Below are positions 54,512 to 63,332 of a DNA stretch of 64,000 nt, piece after piece. Source of the DNA: Falsirhodobacter flavus. GTDB lineage: Bacteria; Pseudomonadota; Alphaproteobacteria; Rhodobacterales; Rhodobacteraceae. A program made the position numbers and the translations under genes. The DNA lies in contig JARWBI010000002.1 of assembly GCA_029846755.1 (NCBI GenBank), positions 310,001 through 374,000 on the forward strand, given 5' to 3'. A model generated the notes under the pieces. It saw only the letters and a program-made list of their open reading frames with translations, did not search any database and was not told where the DNA came from. The stretch's first letter is position 1; the number at the start of each line of letters is the position of its first letter.

Positions 54512-54541
54512 AAAAGGCCCCGGTAGATCCGGGGCCTTTTT
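54512..54541. terminator. Bidirectional intrinsic terminator between the secreted protein gene and cls-like gene
   Basis: An 8-bp stem (GGCCCCGG at 54516-54523 and its complement at 54529-54536, 5-base loop) is flanked by AAAA to the left and TTTTT to the right. It can stop transcripts of both convergent genes. Confidence 0.88.
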
Positions 54542-56058
54542 CATAGATAGCTCTGGATCGGCAGATGCCCCGCGATCCATGACACCGCCCGCAGGATCGG
54601 CGGTGCCTCGGGGTCGCGGTCCATCACCTCGGGCAAGCCGGTGCGGCGGACCCGGAACCGATGCCGCCCCTCGTGGAGTTCCAGCGCATAGGCGGCCTCG
54701 GGCGCGATATGGGCGTCGAATTCGGCCATCAATTCGGCCACCACCTCGGGCTGTTCGAACAGCAGCCCCAGTTCGGTGTTCATATAGGCAGATCGCAGGT
54801 CATAGTTCACAGACCCGATCAAGGCGCGCTTGCCGTCGATCAGGAACAGCTTCGTGTGCAACAGATCGCGCCGCCCGTCCCGGCGCGGGATCGGGCCGTA
54901 TTCGAACATCCGCACTCCGGCCTTCAGCAGGGGAAGTCTGTATCGGCCATAGGCGCCATGGACCACCAGCATGTCGGTGGTGCAAAGGGCGTTGGTCAGC
55001 ATCTCGACCTTTGCGCCCCGCCCGGCAAGATCGGTCAGCACTTCCATCCCCTCGTTCCCCGGCACGAAATAAGGGGTGATGAGGCGAAGGTCACGCTCTG
55101 CGGCGCCGAGGATGTCCGGCAGACGGTCCACGAGCCACGGGGCCGAACGGCGACCATAGGCCTTGTCGGGCGGATCCGCGATCAGTTCAATCTGGTCGGT
55201 GAAATGAAACCGGCGCGAAAGCACCGCCTCGGGCAGCTTGCGGCCGATGAAGTCCCGCGCCTCGACCCGCGTGACGTGCCGCGCGATCCGGCGGCGGAAG
55301 GCGGCGGAACTGACGGTGAATTTCGGCCAGAGCGTCAGGATCGGCAGCGACAGGCCAAGGTTCCAGTAATCGTCGAAGCTGCGTTCGGCATCCCGCACCA
55401 CCGGGCCGATGGCCGCCACGTCGATGTCATGCGAATTGCGGACCCCGCTGCCCAGCGCGCCGAAATAGGTGTCACCGATGTTGCGCCCGCCCAGCACCGC
55501 GATGCGCCCGTCCGCGATCCACATCTTGCCGTGCATCCGGCGGTTGAAACGGGCGATGCCCAGCAGCATCTCGACCGTGCGGCGGATGGCGTGGCCGCGG
55601 CTGCGGGTCGGATTGAACAGCCGCACCTCGATCCGGGGGTGCTGGTTCAGCGCAAGGAAGGTCCGGTCGAATCCCTGGACATTCACATCGTCCAGCAGCA
55701 GCCGCACGCGCACGCCCCGGTCCGCCGCCTTCACGATCTCGGCCAGCAGAAGCCAGCCGGTCGTGTCCAGCCGCCAGATGTAATACATCAGGTCAAGACT
55801 GCGCCCCGCCATCGCCGCCGATTCCGCCCGCGCGGCATAGGCGTCGGGGTTCTTCAACAACGCCAGAAGCCCGCTGCGATCCGATGCGAAACCTTCGTCC
55901 AGCGGCGTATCCTGACCCAAAGGCAGCGCGTGCGACACCGGCCCCCGCGCCCGCTTCGCCCAGCGGCGATACGACCGGAACGTCCACCATGACGCCAGAA
56001 GCAGCAGCGCCGCCGCAATCGCCGCCCAAAGGATCAGACCCACCCCATCCGCAATCAT
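54541..56058 (-). CDS. Cardiolipin synthase-like phospholipase D family protein
   Basis: This 505-residue protein has an N-terminal membrane span (about 5-27) and two HKD motifs: HGKMWIADGRIAVLGGRN near residue 178 and HTKLFLIDGKRALIGSVN near residue 400. These form the phosphatidyl-transfer active site of cardiolipin synthases, which make cardiolipin in the inner membrane. Other PLD-family phospholipases have the same motifs, so the product is inferred. The gene overlaps the upstream endonuclease/phosphatase gene by 4 bp. Confidence 0.87.
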   Translation of the reverse strand: MIADGVGLILWAAIAAALLLLASWWTFRSYRRWAKRARGPVSHALPLGQDTPLDEGFASDRSGLLALLKNPDAYAARAESAAMAGRSLDLMYYIWRLDTTGWLLLAEIVKAADRGVRVRLLLDDVNVQGFDRTFLALNQHPRIEVRLFNPTRSRGHAIRRTVEMLLGIARFNRRMHGKMWIADGRIAVLGGRNIGDTYFGALGSGVRNSHDIDVAAIGPVVRDAERSFDDYWNLGLSLPILTLWPKFTVSSAAFRRRIARHVTRVEARDFIGRKLPEAVLSRRFHFTDQIELIADPPDKAYGRRSAPWLVDRLPDILGAAERDLRLITPYFVPGNEGMEVLTDLAGRGAKVEMLTNALCTTDMLVVHGAYGRYRLPLLKAGVRMFEYGPIPRRDGRRDLLHTKLFLIDGKRALIGSVNYDLRSAYMNTELGLLFEQPEVVAELMAEFDAHIAPEAAYALELHEGRHRFRVRRTGLPEVMDRDPEAPPILRAVSWIAGHLPIQSYL

Positions 56059-56777
56059 CCCGGCACACCGACCGGCAGCCTCAGCCGCGCCTTGATCGGC
56101 AGATGGTCGGACGCGCGCCGCGCCAGCGGCGATCCATGCGCCTCGATCGCCGCGATCTCTCCCCGGCTCAGCATCACGCGGTCAAGCGGCAGCATGGGGT
56201 AACGGGCGGGAAAGCTGGGCACCACCGGCGCGGGGGGGAAATGGCTCAGGAACCCCGCAAGCGGCCCGGTCTCGACCCGCCATTCGTTCAGATCGCCCAT
56301 CAGCAGCGTCGGGCGGTCCGTCAGCCCCGCCAGCTTTTCCAGCACCGCCGCCGTCTGCCGCGTGCGCGACCGGGGCAGCAGCCCGAAATGCGCGCCAATC
56401 ACCCGCAGGGGCGCGCCGTCGATTACGATGTCGGACATCAGGGCCCCGCGCGGCTCGAACCCCGGCAGGGCCATCTGGTGGACTTCCTCGATCTCGATCC
56501 CCTCGCGCACCAGAACCACGTTGCCATGCCAGCCATGGGACACACCGCGCCCCGCCACCTCCACCTCTCGCAATCCCAGATCGCGGCGCATCGCGGTCAG
56601 GTCCAGCAGGCCCTTGCGGTCGCCAAAACGGCGGTCTGCCTCCTGCAAGGCGATCACATCGGCCTTCAGCTCGGCAATGACGGCGGCCGTGCGGTGAAGG
56701 TCGCGGCGGCGGTCGCTGCCGACGCCTTTGTGGATGTTCCAGGAAGCTACGGAGATTTCGCGGATCGGCTTGGTCAT
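56055..56777 (-). CDS. Endonuclease/exonuclease/phosphatase family protein
   Basis: This 240-residue soluble protein shows the EEP fold: SWNIHKGVG at the N-terminus, LQEADRRF with the metal-binding Glu, GDLNEWR and SDHLPIKARL at the C-terminus with the catalytic Asp-His. Members act on phosphodiesters in nucleic acid or on phospholipid head groups. Co-transcription with the cardiolipin synthase-like gene hints at a lipid-related role, but this is inference. Confidence 0.88.
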   Translation of the reverse strand: MTKPIREISVASWNIHKGVGSDRRRDLHRTAAVIAELKADVIALQEADRRFGDRKGLLDLTAMRRDLGLREVEVAGRGVSHGWHGNVVLVREGIEIEEVHQMALPGFEPRGALMSDIVIDGAPLRVIGAHFGLLPRSRTRQTAAVLEKLAGLTDRPTLLMGDLNEWRVETGPLAGFLSHFPPAPVVPSFPARYPMLPLDRVMLSRGEIAAIEAHGSPLARRASDHLPIKARLRLPVGVPG

Positions 56778-56905
56778 GGTCCGTTGGATATGGGTGGCGC
56801 AAAGGCCAAGACAACTTGACTCGGGTGCCAAGGCCGCAGAAACACGCGGCAAAGACGCGCAAGCCAGACGCCAGTGCGAACCGACCCGAGCCTCCGGAGC
56901 GTTTC

Positions 56906-57871
56906 ATGCGCCTATCCCTGCTTGCGCTGGCCCTGTTGCCGCTGCCTGCCCTTGGGCAGTCGTTTCCCCAGTCCTTCACCCACCGCTATGGCGAAACCGT
57001 GGTGCCCGCCGCGCCGGAACGGGTCGTGTCCCTCGGCTATGTCGGGCATGACAACATCCTTGCGCTGGGCGTGGTGCCGGTGGGCCTGCGATACTGGTAT
57101 GGCGACAACCCGGGCGGCGTCTGGCCATGGGCGGAACCGGCGCTGCAAGGCCAGCACCCCACCGTCCTGCGCGGCGAGGTGTCGCTGGAACGCATTGCGG
57201 TTCTGGACCCCGACCTGATCGTGGCCGTGTCGTCCGGCATCACCGCCGAGGAATATGCCGTCCTGTCACGCATCGCCCCCACCATCGCGTCCGAGGCGCA
57301 GTATGGCGACTTCACCTCGCCCTGGCAGGTCCATGCCCGCACCATAGGCCGCGCGCTGGGCCGCGAGGCCGAGGCAGAAGCGCAAATCGCCGCCATCGAG
57401 GCGCGCTTCGCCGCGATCCGCGCCGCGCACCCGGACTGGCAGGGCGCGTCGGGCATCGCCGCCTATCTCTGGGCCGGATCGCCGGGGGCCTTCACGGCCG
57501 GCGACGGGCGGGTAGAGATTCTGCAGCAAATGGGTTTCGCCCTGCCCGCCGCCCTTGCCACCGGAAGCAGCTTCTTCACCGAGTTTTCGTCCGAGGATCT
57601 GTCGATCTTCGACACCGACCTGCTGGTCTGGATCAACGCGGGCGACGACCTTGACCCGCTGCAGAACTTGACCCTGCGCAAAACGCTGGCCGCCCACCGC
57701 GAGGGGCGCGAGGTCTATGCCGACTATCTGCTGGCGGGCGCGATGGCGCATGGAACGCTGTTGTCTCTGCCATGGACGCTGGACCGTCTTGTGCCGCAGA
57801 TCGAGGCAGCGATGGACGGCGATCCGGCGACCCCCGTGACATCGGCGGTCGATGCGGGGCTGGCACCATGA
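56906..57871 (+). CDS. Periplasmic ferric-siderophore binding protein
   Basis: This 321-residue protein has a Sec signal (about 1-17, ending ALG-Q) and the type III solute-binding fold used for iron chelates: ERVVSLGYVGHDNILALGVVPVG and DLIVAVSSGI. The start at 56906 with CCGGAGCG upstream gives the signal peptide; a longer frame from 56816 has none. It is the first gene of a five-gene operon and overlaps the permease by 4 bp. The siderophore is unknown. Confidence 0.92.
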   Translation: MRLSLLALALLPLPALGQSFPQSFTHRYGETVVPAAPERVVSLGYVGHDNILALGVVPVGLRYWYGDNPGGVWPWAEPALQGQHPTVLRGEVSLERIAVLDPDLIVAVSSGITAEEYAVLSRIAPTIASEAQYGDFTSPWQVHARTIGRALGREAEAEAQIAAIEARFAAIRAAHPDWQGASGIAAYLWAGSPGAFTAGDGRVEILQQMGFALPAALATGSSFFTEFSSEDLSIFDTDLLVWINAGDDLDPLQNLTLRKTLAAHREGREVYADYLLAGAMAHGTLLSLPWTLDRLVPQIEAAMDGDPATPVTSAVDAGLAP

Positions 57872-58857
57872 AGGTTGCGCTGGTCATCGCAGCGCTGGTC
57901 GCCGGGGTGGTGATGAGCCTGTCGCTGGGCGCACGCCCCGTGCCGCTGGCCGATATCCGGGCGGCGGTCACCGCCTTCGATCCGTCCGACCCGAACCATC
58001 TGGTGATCCGCGATCTGCGCCTGCCGCGCCTGTGCGCCGCGCTGATCGCGGGGGTGGGGCTGGCGCTGGCGGGTGTGCTGATGCAGGCCGTCACGCGCAA
58101 CCCGCTGGCCGAGCCGGGCATCCTTGGCGTGAACGCAGGCGCGGGGTTCGCGGTGGTGCTTGGCGTCTATGCTTTGGGGCTGTCCGGCGCGGCGTCGTGG
58201 CTGGCCTTTCCGGGCGCGGCGCTGGCAGCGGCGGCGGTGTTCCTTCTGGGCGGCGGTGCGCGGGCCGGATCGGGCGGCGGCGCGACCCCGGCGCGGCTGG
58301 CGCTGGCGGGGATCGCGCTGAACGCGCTGCTGATCTCGCTGATCTCGGCACTGGTCCTGATGCGGGCCGAGGCGCTGGATGTCTATCGCTTCTGGATCGT
58401 CGGATCGCTGGCCGAGGCGCAGATGCGCCCGCTGCTGCCGATGGCGATCACCGTATTGGTCGGGGTGGTTCTGGCCTTCGCCTCCGCCCCCGGCCTCGAT
58501 GCGCTGGCGCTGGGCGACGAGGCGGCGCGCGGCCTTGGCACCCGCACGGGGCTGGTCCGCGCGACGGTGCTGCTGGCGGTGACGCTCTTGTGCGGCGGGG
58601 CGGTGGTGGTGGCGGGGCCGATCGCCTTCCTTGGCCTTGCGGTGCCGCATCTGGCGCGGATGATCGCGTCGCGCTCTGTCGTTTCGACGCTGGCGGTGGC
58701 GCTGCCGCTTGGGCCTGCGATCCTGCTGGCCGCCGATGTGTTCGGGCGCGTCGTCATGCCCCCGGCGGAACTGCGCGTCGGCACCACGGCGGCGGCGCTG
58801 GGCGGGATCATCTTCATCCTGATCGCCCGCCGGATGCGCCCCGGAGAGGTCACATGA
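57868..58857 (+). CDS. FecCD-family siderophore ABC permease 1
   Basis: This 329-residue membrane protein has about nine hydrophobic spans and the FecCD signature: LRLPRLCAALIAGVGLALAGVLMQAVTRNPLAEPGILGVNAGAGF (in parts) and GPIAFLGLAVPHLAR, the loop that contacts the ATPase. With the second permease it forms the import channel. It overlaps the binding-protein gene and the second permease by 4 bp each. Confidence 0.94.
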   Translation: MKVALVIAALVAGVVMSLSLGARPVPLADIRAAVTAFDPSDPNHLVIRDLRLPRLCAALIAGVGLALAGVLMQAVTRNPLAEPGILGVNAGAGFAVVLGVYALGLSGAASWLAFPGAALAAAAVFLLGGGARAGSGGGATPARLALAGIALNALLISLISALVLMRAEALDVYRFWIVGSLAEAQMRPLLPMAITVLVGVVLAFASAPGLDALALGDEAARGLGTRTGLVRATVLLAVTLLCGGAVVVAGPIAFLGLAVPHLARMIASRSVVSTLAVALPLGPAILLAADVFGRVVMPPAELRVGTTAAALGGIIFILIARRMRPGEVT

Positions 58858-59792
58858 TCCGCCTGCTCGCACTGCTTCTGGCCGCCATCCTCGCAGGCCT
58901 CGTCTACGGAGAGGTCCACTTGCCCCTGTCCGCCATCCGCCAATGGGATGGCGCCGCGGAACTCCTGATCGGCGTGATCCGCGCCCCGCGCGTCGCTGTG
59001 GCGGTGCTGGCGGGGGCGGCGTTCGGTCTGGCGGGGGCGCTGCTGCAATCGCTGCTACGCAACCCGCTTGCCTCGCCCGATGTGCTGGGCTTCACCTCGG
59101 GGGCGGGTCTGGGGGCGATGCTTGTGGTGGCGCTGGGCGGCGGGGCGTTTTCGGTGACGCTGGGCGCGGCCTCGGGCGGGGTGCTGGCGGCGCTGGCGAT
59201 CACGGCGCTGTCGTGGAAGGGCGGGATCGTGCCACTGCGGATGATCCTTGTGGGCATCGGCGCGGCCTTCACGCTTCAGGCGATCACCCAATTCATGATG
59301 ACCCGCCTGACCGAGGCCGAGGCGGTGGAGGCGGCGCGCTGGCTGTCCGGCTCGCTTGCTGCGCGGCATTGGGGTCATGCGTTCCAGATCGGCCTGTGCC
59401 TTGCCCTGCTGCTGCCGCTGGCTGCACTGTCGCTGCGGGCGCTGCGGCTGCTGGAACTGGGGGACGAGGTCGCGACCGGCCTTGGCCTGCACATCACCCG
59501 CGCCCGCGCCGGGATCGCGGCGCTGGCCGTGGCGTTGGTCGCCAGCGCCGTCGCGGTGGCGGGGCCGGTGCCCTTCGTCGCGCTGCTGGCCGGGCCGCTG
59601 GCGGCGCGCTTCGGCGCGCCGATGCTGACGGGCGCGGCGGTGGTGGGCGCGGTCGTGACCGTGCTGGCCGACCTTGCGGCGCGCGGGCTGATCGACGGGG
59701 TGCAACTGCCGCTGGGCGTAATGACGGGCATCCTCGGCGCGCCGTATCTTTTGTGGATGCTGTCGCGGGAGATGGAGAGGGGACGGCTATGA
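58854..59792 (+). CDS. FecCD-family siderophore ABC permease 2
   Basis: This 312-residue protein is the second permease, with RAPRVAVAVLAGAAFGLAGALLQSLLRNPLASPDVLGFTSGAG (in parts) and PVPFVALLAGPLAARFG in place of the usual GxxxFxGLxxPH segment, so the ATPase-contact loop is somewhat diverged. It overlaps both neighbours by 4 bp. Confidence 0.93.
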   Translation: MIRLLALLLAAILAGLVYGEVHLPLSAIRQWDGAAELLIGVIRAPRVAVAVLAGAAFGLAGALLQSLLRNPLASPDVLGFTSGAGLGAMLVVALGGGAFSVTLGAASGGVLAALAITALSWKGGIVPLRMILVGIGAAFTLQAITQFMMTRLTEAEAVEAARWLSGSLAARHWGHAFQIGLCLALLLPLAALSLRALRLLELGDEVATGLGLHITRARAGIAALAVALVASAVAVAGPVPFVALLAGPLAARFGAPMLTGAAVVGAVVTVLADLAARGLIDGVQLPLGVMTGILGAPYLLWMLSREMERGRL

Positions 59793-60559
59793 GGCTTCAG
59801 GCAAAGGGCATCGACGTCGCCTATGACGGGCGCCGCGTGATCGAGGGGTTGGATCTGACCATCCCCGACGGCAAGGTGACCGCGATCATCGGCCCGAACG
59901 GCTGCGGGAAATCGACGCTGCTGAAGACGCTGGCGCGGCTGATCCGCCCGACCAAAGGGCAGGTGTTGCTGGACGGTCAGGACATCCACGCCGCCCACAC
60001 CCGCGACGTGGCGCGCAAGCTGGGCCTGCTGCCGCAATCGCCTCTGGCCCCCGAGGGGATCACGGTGGCCGACCTGATCGCCCGTGGCCGCGCACCATGG
60101 CGCAGCCTGCTGGGCCGCTGGTCCCCCGCCGACACCGCCGCCCGCGATGCCGCCCTTGCCGCGACGGCGCTGGAGGATCTGGCGGACCGGCCCATCGCCG
60201 CGCTGTCGGGCGGGCAGCGCCAGCGGGCTTGGATCGCGATGGCGCTGGCGCAGGACACGCCGATCCTGCTGCTGGACGAGCCGACGACCTATCTGGACCT
60301 GCCGCATCAGGTCGATCTGCTGCGGCTTCTGGGTCGGCTGAACCGCGAACAGGGGCGCACGGTGGTATCGGTGCTGCACGATCTGGGGCTGGCCGCGCGA
60401 TTCTCGGATCACGTCATCGTCATGTCGGGCGGCAAGGTGCTGGCCGAAGGCCCCCCGTCCGAGGTAATAACGGCTTCGACACTTGCCACCGCCTTCGGGC
60501 TGGAAGCCGTGGTCATTCCCGACCCGATTGCCAACACTCCGCTTGTGGTGCCCGTTTGA
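59789..60559 (+). CDS. Siderophore ABC transporter ATP-binding protein
   Basis: This 256-residue protein has Walker A GPNGCGKST, the signature LSGGQRQRAWI, Walker B ILLLDEPTTYLD and the His-switch in VLHDLGLAAR. It energises the two permeases. The order binding protein-permease-permease-ATPase with 4-bp overlaps shows one operon. Its stop overlaps the TTG start of the reductase gene by 4 bp. Confidence 0.95.
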   Translation: MRLQAKGIDVAYDGRRVIEGLDLTIPDGKVTAIIGPNGCGKSTLLKTLARLIRPTKGQVLLDGQDIHAAHTRDVARKLGLLPQSPLAPEGITVADLIARGRAPWRSLLGRWSPADTAARDAALAATALEDLADRPIAALSGGQRQRAWIAMALAQDTPILLLDEPTTYLDLPHQVDLLRLLGRLNREQGRTVVSVLHDLGLAARFSDHVIVMSGGKVLAEGPPSEVITASTLATAFGLEAVVIPDPIANTPLVVPV

Positions 60560-61530
60560 CCGAATCCATCGCCGCCCGCATCACCCTTCCCGCCGAAGCT
60601 GCCGCCAGCGCGCTGCGCCGCCATCTGGCCTTTTATGAGATCGAATGCGAGGAGATCGCGGGCGGTCTGCGCGCCACCGTCTGGGGCGGCACGCTGCGTC
60701 TGCTCTGGGGCGACGGTGGCGTGCGCGTCATCGCCGAAGCGCCCGACATGACCATGCTGTTCGCGCTGCAGGAGGGCGTCGCCCACGCGCTGGACCACGA
60801 GGGCGGCACCGCCATTTGGGAACAGGTGACCGAAGGCGCGCTGGCCCCGAACCTGTCGCTGGTGCAGGTGGAAAGCGTGACGCAAATCTCGCCCGGCTAT
60901 CGCCGTATCCGCGTCGTCGGCGACGTCGCGCGGTTCGAGGCGAACGGGCTGCATTTCCGCGTGCTGATCCCGCCGGACGGGATTGCGCCGGAATGGCCGC
61001 GTCTGGACGCCAATGGCCGCGCCCGTTGGCCCGAGGGAGCGGCGGAGCTGCACCGTCCTGCCTTCACCACCCGCGCGATGGGCGACGGATGGCTGGACTT
61101 CGATGTCTTCCTGCATGAAGGCGCGCGCACGACCGAATGGTCGAAGACGGCGGTGGGCAAGACGGTCGGGTTGATCGGTCCCGGCGGCGGCTGGCTGCTG
61201 GACGAGCCTTGGGTCGCGCTGTTCGGCGATGAAACCGCCCTGCCCGCCATCGCCCGGATGTTGGAGGGTCTGCCAAGCGATGCCGAAGGCTGCGCCTATC
61301 TGAAGGTTGCCGAATGCGACATGCAGGATCTGGCGCATCCGGCGGGCGTGCGTCTGGCGCGGACCGACGATCTGCTGTCCGCGCTGCTGCGGACCGAGGC
61401 GCCGACCGGCCCCCGCCGCTTCTGGTTCGCAGCCGAGAAGTCCGAAGCAACCCGTGCCCGCGAGTTGATGAAGGCCAAGGGGCTGGCCAAGACCGAGATG
61501 GTCGCCGCGGGCTACTGGTCCCGCGACTGA
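60556..61530 (+). CDS. Siderophore-interacting protein with N-terminal DUF2218 domain
   Basis: This 324-residue protein has an N-terminal DUF2218-like domain (about 1-95) and a C-terminal FAD-binding/SIP reductase part (about 105-324): SPGYRRIRVVGDVARF, TTRAMGDGWLDFDVFLHEGARTTEWSKTA, GPGGGWLL and FAAEKSEATRARELM. It should release iron from imported ferric siderophores in the cytoplasm using a flavin cofactor. The likely start is TTG at 60556, which overlaps the ATPase stop (TTGA); no ATG or GTG lies in a fitting place. Confidence 0.86.
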   Translation: MTESIAARITLPAEAAASALRRHLAFYEIECEEIAGGLRATVWGGTLRLLWGDGGVRVIAEAPDMTMLFALQEGVAHALDHEGGTAIWEQVTEGALAPNLSLVQVESVTQISPGYRRIRVVGDVARFEANGLHFRVLIPPDGIAPEWPRLDANGRARWPEGAAELHRPAFTTRAMGDGWLDFDVFLHEGARTTEWSKTAVGKTVGLIGPGGGWLLDEPWVALFGDETALPAIARMLEGLPSDAEGCAYLKVAECDMQDLAHPAGVRLARTDDLLSALLRTEAPTGPRRFWFAAEKSEATRARELMKAKGLAKTEMVAAGYWSRD

Positions 61531-61547
61531 CCACCGGCGCGGGGGGG

Positions 61548-63251
61548 TCAGGCCGCCGACAGCCGCGAATACCGCCCGCCGGAGGCTTCAAGCTGCGCAT
61601 GGGTGCCGATTTCGGCAACGCGGCCTTCCTCCATCACCACGATGCGGTCGGCATGGCGGATCGTCGCCAGACGGTGCGCGATGATGAGCGTGGTGCGCCC
61701 CACGGCCAGCGCATCCAGCGCCGCCTGGATCTCGCGCTCCGTCTCCGTATCCAAGGCCGAGGTCGCCTCGTCCAGAATCAGGATCGGCGGGTTCTTCAGG
61801 AAGGCCCGCGCGATCGCCACGCGCTGTTTCTGCCCGCCCGAGAGCATCACGCCGCGTTCGCCCACGACCGTATCCAGCCCCTCGGGCAGCATGGCGATCA
61901 TCGGGCCAAGCTGAGCGCGGGCTGCGGCCTCATTGATCTCGGCCTCGGTCGCCTCCAGACGGCCATAGGCGATGTTTTCGCGCAAGGTGCCGCCGAACAG
62001 GAACACGTCCTGCGACACGATGCCGATCTGGCGGCGCAGGCTTTCCACCGTCATCTTGTTCAGCGGGATGCCATCGATTGTGATCTGCCCCTGATCGGGC
62101 TGATAGAAACGCGGCACCAGCGCCAGCAGCGTCGTCTTGCCCGCGCCGGACGGACCGACGAAGGCCAGCGTCTCGCCTGGGCGCACGTCGATGTCGATGC
62201 CGTGCAGGATCGGGCGGGCCTGGTCGTAGCCGAAGCCGACCCCCTCGAACCGGATCGCGCCTTTCAGATCGGGCGCGGGGGCCGCGTCCGGTGCGTCGGC
62301 GATCTCCGGCTCGATCTCCAGCAGGTCCAGATAGCGGCGGAAGCCCGCGATCCCGCGCGGATAGGTTTCGATGACCGAGGCGATCTTGTCCAGGGGCCGG
62401 AAGAACACGCCGACCAGCAGCAGGAACGCCACGAACCCGCCCGTCGAAAGATCGCCCGACAGAACGTAACCCGCCCCCGCGACCATCACGACCACCTGTA
62501 TCGCGCGCATCCCCATGTAGTTCAGCGAGACCGACTGCGCCATGACCTTGTAGGCCGCCAGCTTCGTTGCGCGGTAGCTGTCATTGTCCTTGGCGAACAG
62601 CGCCTTCTCGTGCTCCTCGTTGGCGAAAGCCTGAACGACGCGGATGCCGCCCACATTCTCCTCCAGCCGCACGTTGAAGGACGCGACGCGGCTGTAGATC
62701 GCCTGCCACGTCTTGGTCATGCGCCCGCCGAAATAGATCACAATCGCCATGGTCGCAGGCACGATCACCGCCGTCATCAGCGCCAGATCGAGGTTGATTG
62801 ACGCCATCAGCAAAAACGCCCCGATGAAGGTCATGATGGCGATGAACAGATCCTCGGGGCCGTGGTGGGCGACCTCTCCGATCTCCTCCAGATCGCGGGT
62901 GACGCGGGCGACCAGCTTGCCGGTGCGCTGCCGGTCGAAATAGCGGAAGGACAGCTTCTGCAAATGAGCGAAGGCCTTCCGGCGCATCTCCGTCTCGATG
63001 TTGATGCCCAGCTTGTGGCCCCAATAGGTCACGACCGCCATCAGCCCGGTGTTGAGCACATAGATCGCCAGCAGCCCCGCCGCTGCCATGATGGTCAGCG
63101 ACCAGTCGCCCTGCGGCAGCAGGTAGTCGATGAACCCCTTGATCGCCAGCGGGAATGCCAGTTCCAGTAATCCCGATGCCACCGCGCAGCCGAAATCCAG
63201 CCAGAACAAGCCGACCCAGGGGCGGTAATAGGAGAAGAACTGGCGCAGCAT
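61548..63251 (-). CDS. ABC exporter with fused permease and ATPase (MsbA-like)
   Basis: This 567-residue protein has six N-terminal membrane spans (about 10-310) and a C-terminal ATPase with Walker A GPSGAGKTT, signature LSGGQKQR and LILDEATSALD. It is an exporter half-transporter that works as a homodimer; lipids, peptides or drugs are possible substrates and none is indicated. The start at 63251 has AAGGG upstream, while a start at 63287 would add 12 basic residues and lacks a ribosome site. Confidence 0.9.
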   Translation of the reverse strand: MLRQFFSYYRPWVGLFWLDFGCAVASGLLELAFPLAIKGFIDYLLPQGDWSLTIMAAAGLLAIYVLNTGLMAVVTYWGHKLGINIETEMRRKAFAHLQKLSFRYFDRQRTGKLVARVTRDLEEIGEVAHHGPEDLFIAIMTFIGAFLLMASINLDLALMTAVIVPATMAIVIYFGGRMTKTWQAIYSRVASFNVRLEENVGGIRVVQAFANEEHEKALFAKDNDSYRATKLAAYKVMAQSVSLNYMGMRAIQVVVMVAGAGYVLSGDLSTGGFVAFLLLVGVFFRPLDKIASVIETYPRGIAGFRRYLDLLEIEPEIADAPDAAPAPDLKGAIRFEGVGFGYDQARPILHGIDIDVRPGETLAFVGPSGAGKTTLLALVPRFYQPDQGQITIDGIPLNKMTVESLRRQIGIVSQDVFLFGGTLRENIAYGRLEATEAEINEAAARAQLGPMIAMLPEGLDTVVGERGVMLSGGQKQRVAIARAFLKNPPILILDEATSALDTETEREIQAALDALAVGRTTLIIAHRLATIRHADRIVVMEEGRVAEIGTHAQLEASGGRYSRLSAA

Positions 63252-63332
63252 CGGTCGAACCCTTCGGAAGCCGGGACGGCGGGCCATCCCAAGTCAAACA
63301 GTCAGGTATTGGAACCGCCGCCCGATGGCAAG

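Noticed and set aside
56906-57157. Overlapping frames in the siderophore operon (for example a 175-residue and a 646-residue plus-strand frame)
   Set aside because: They are out of frame with clear ABC transporter genes that have complete family motifs, and their products are Arg/Gly/Ala-rich.
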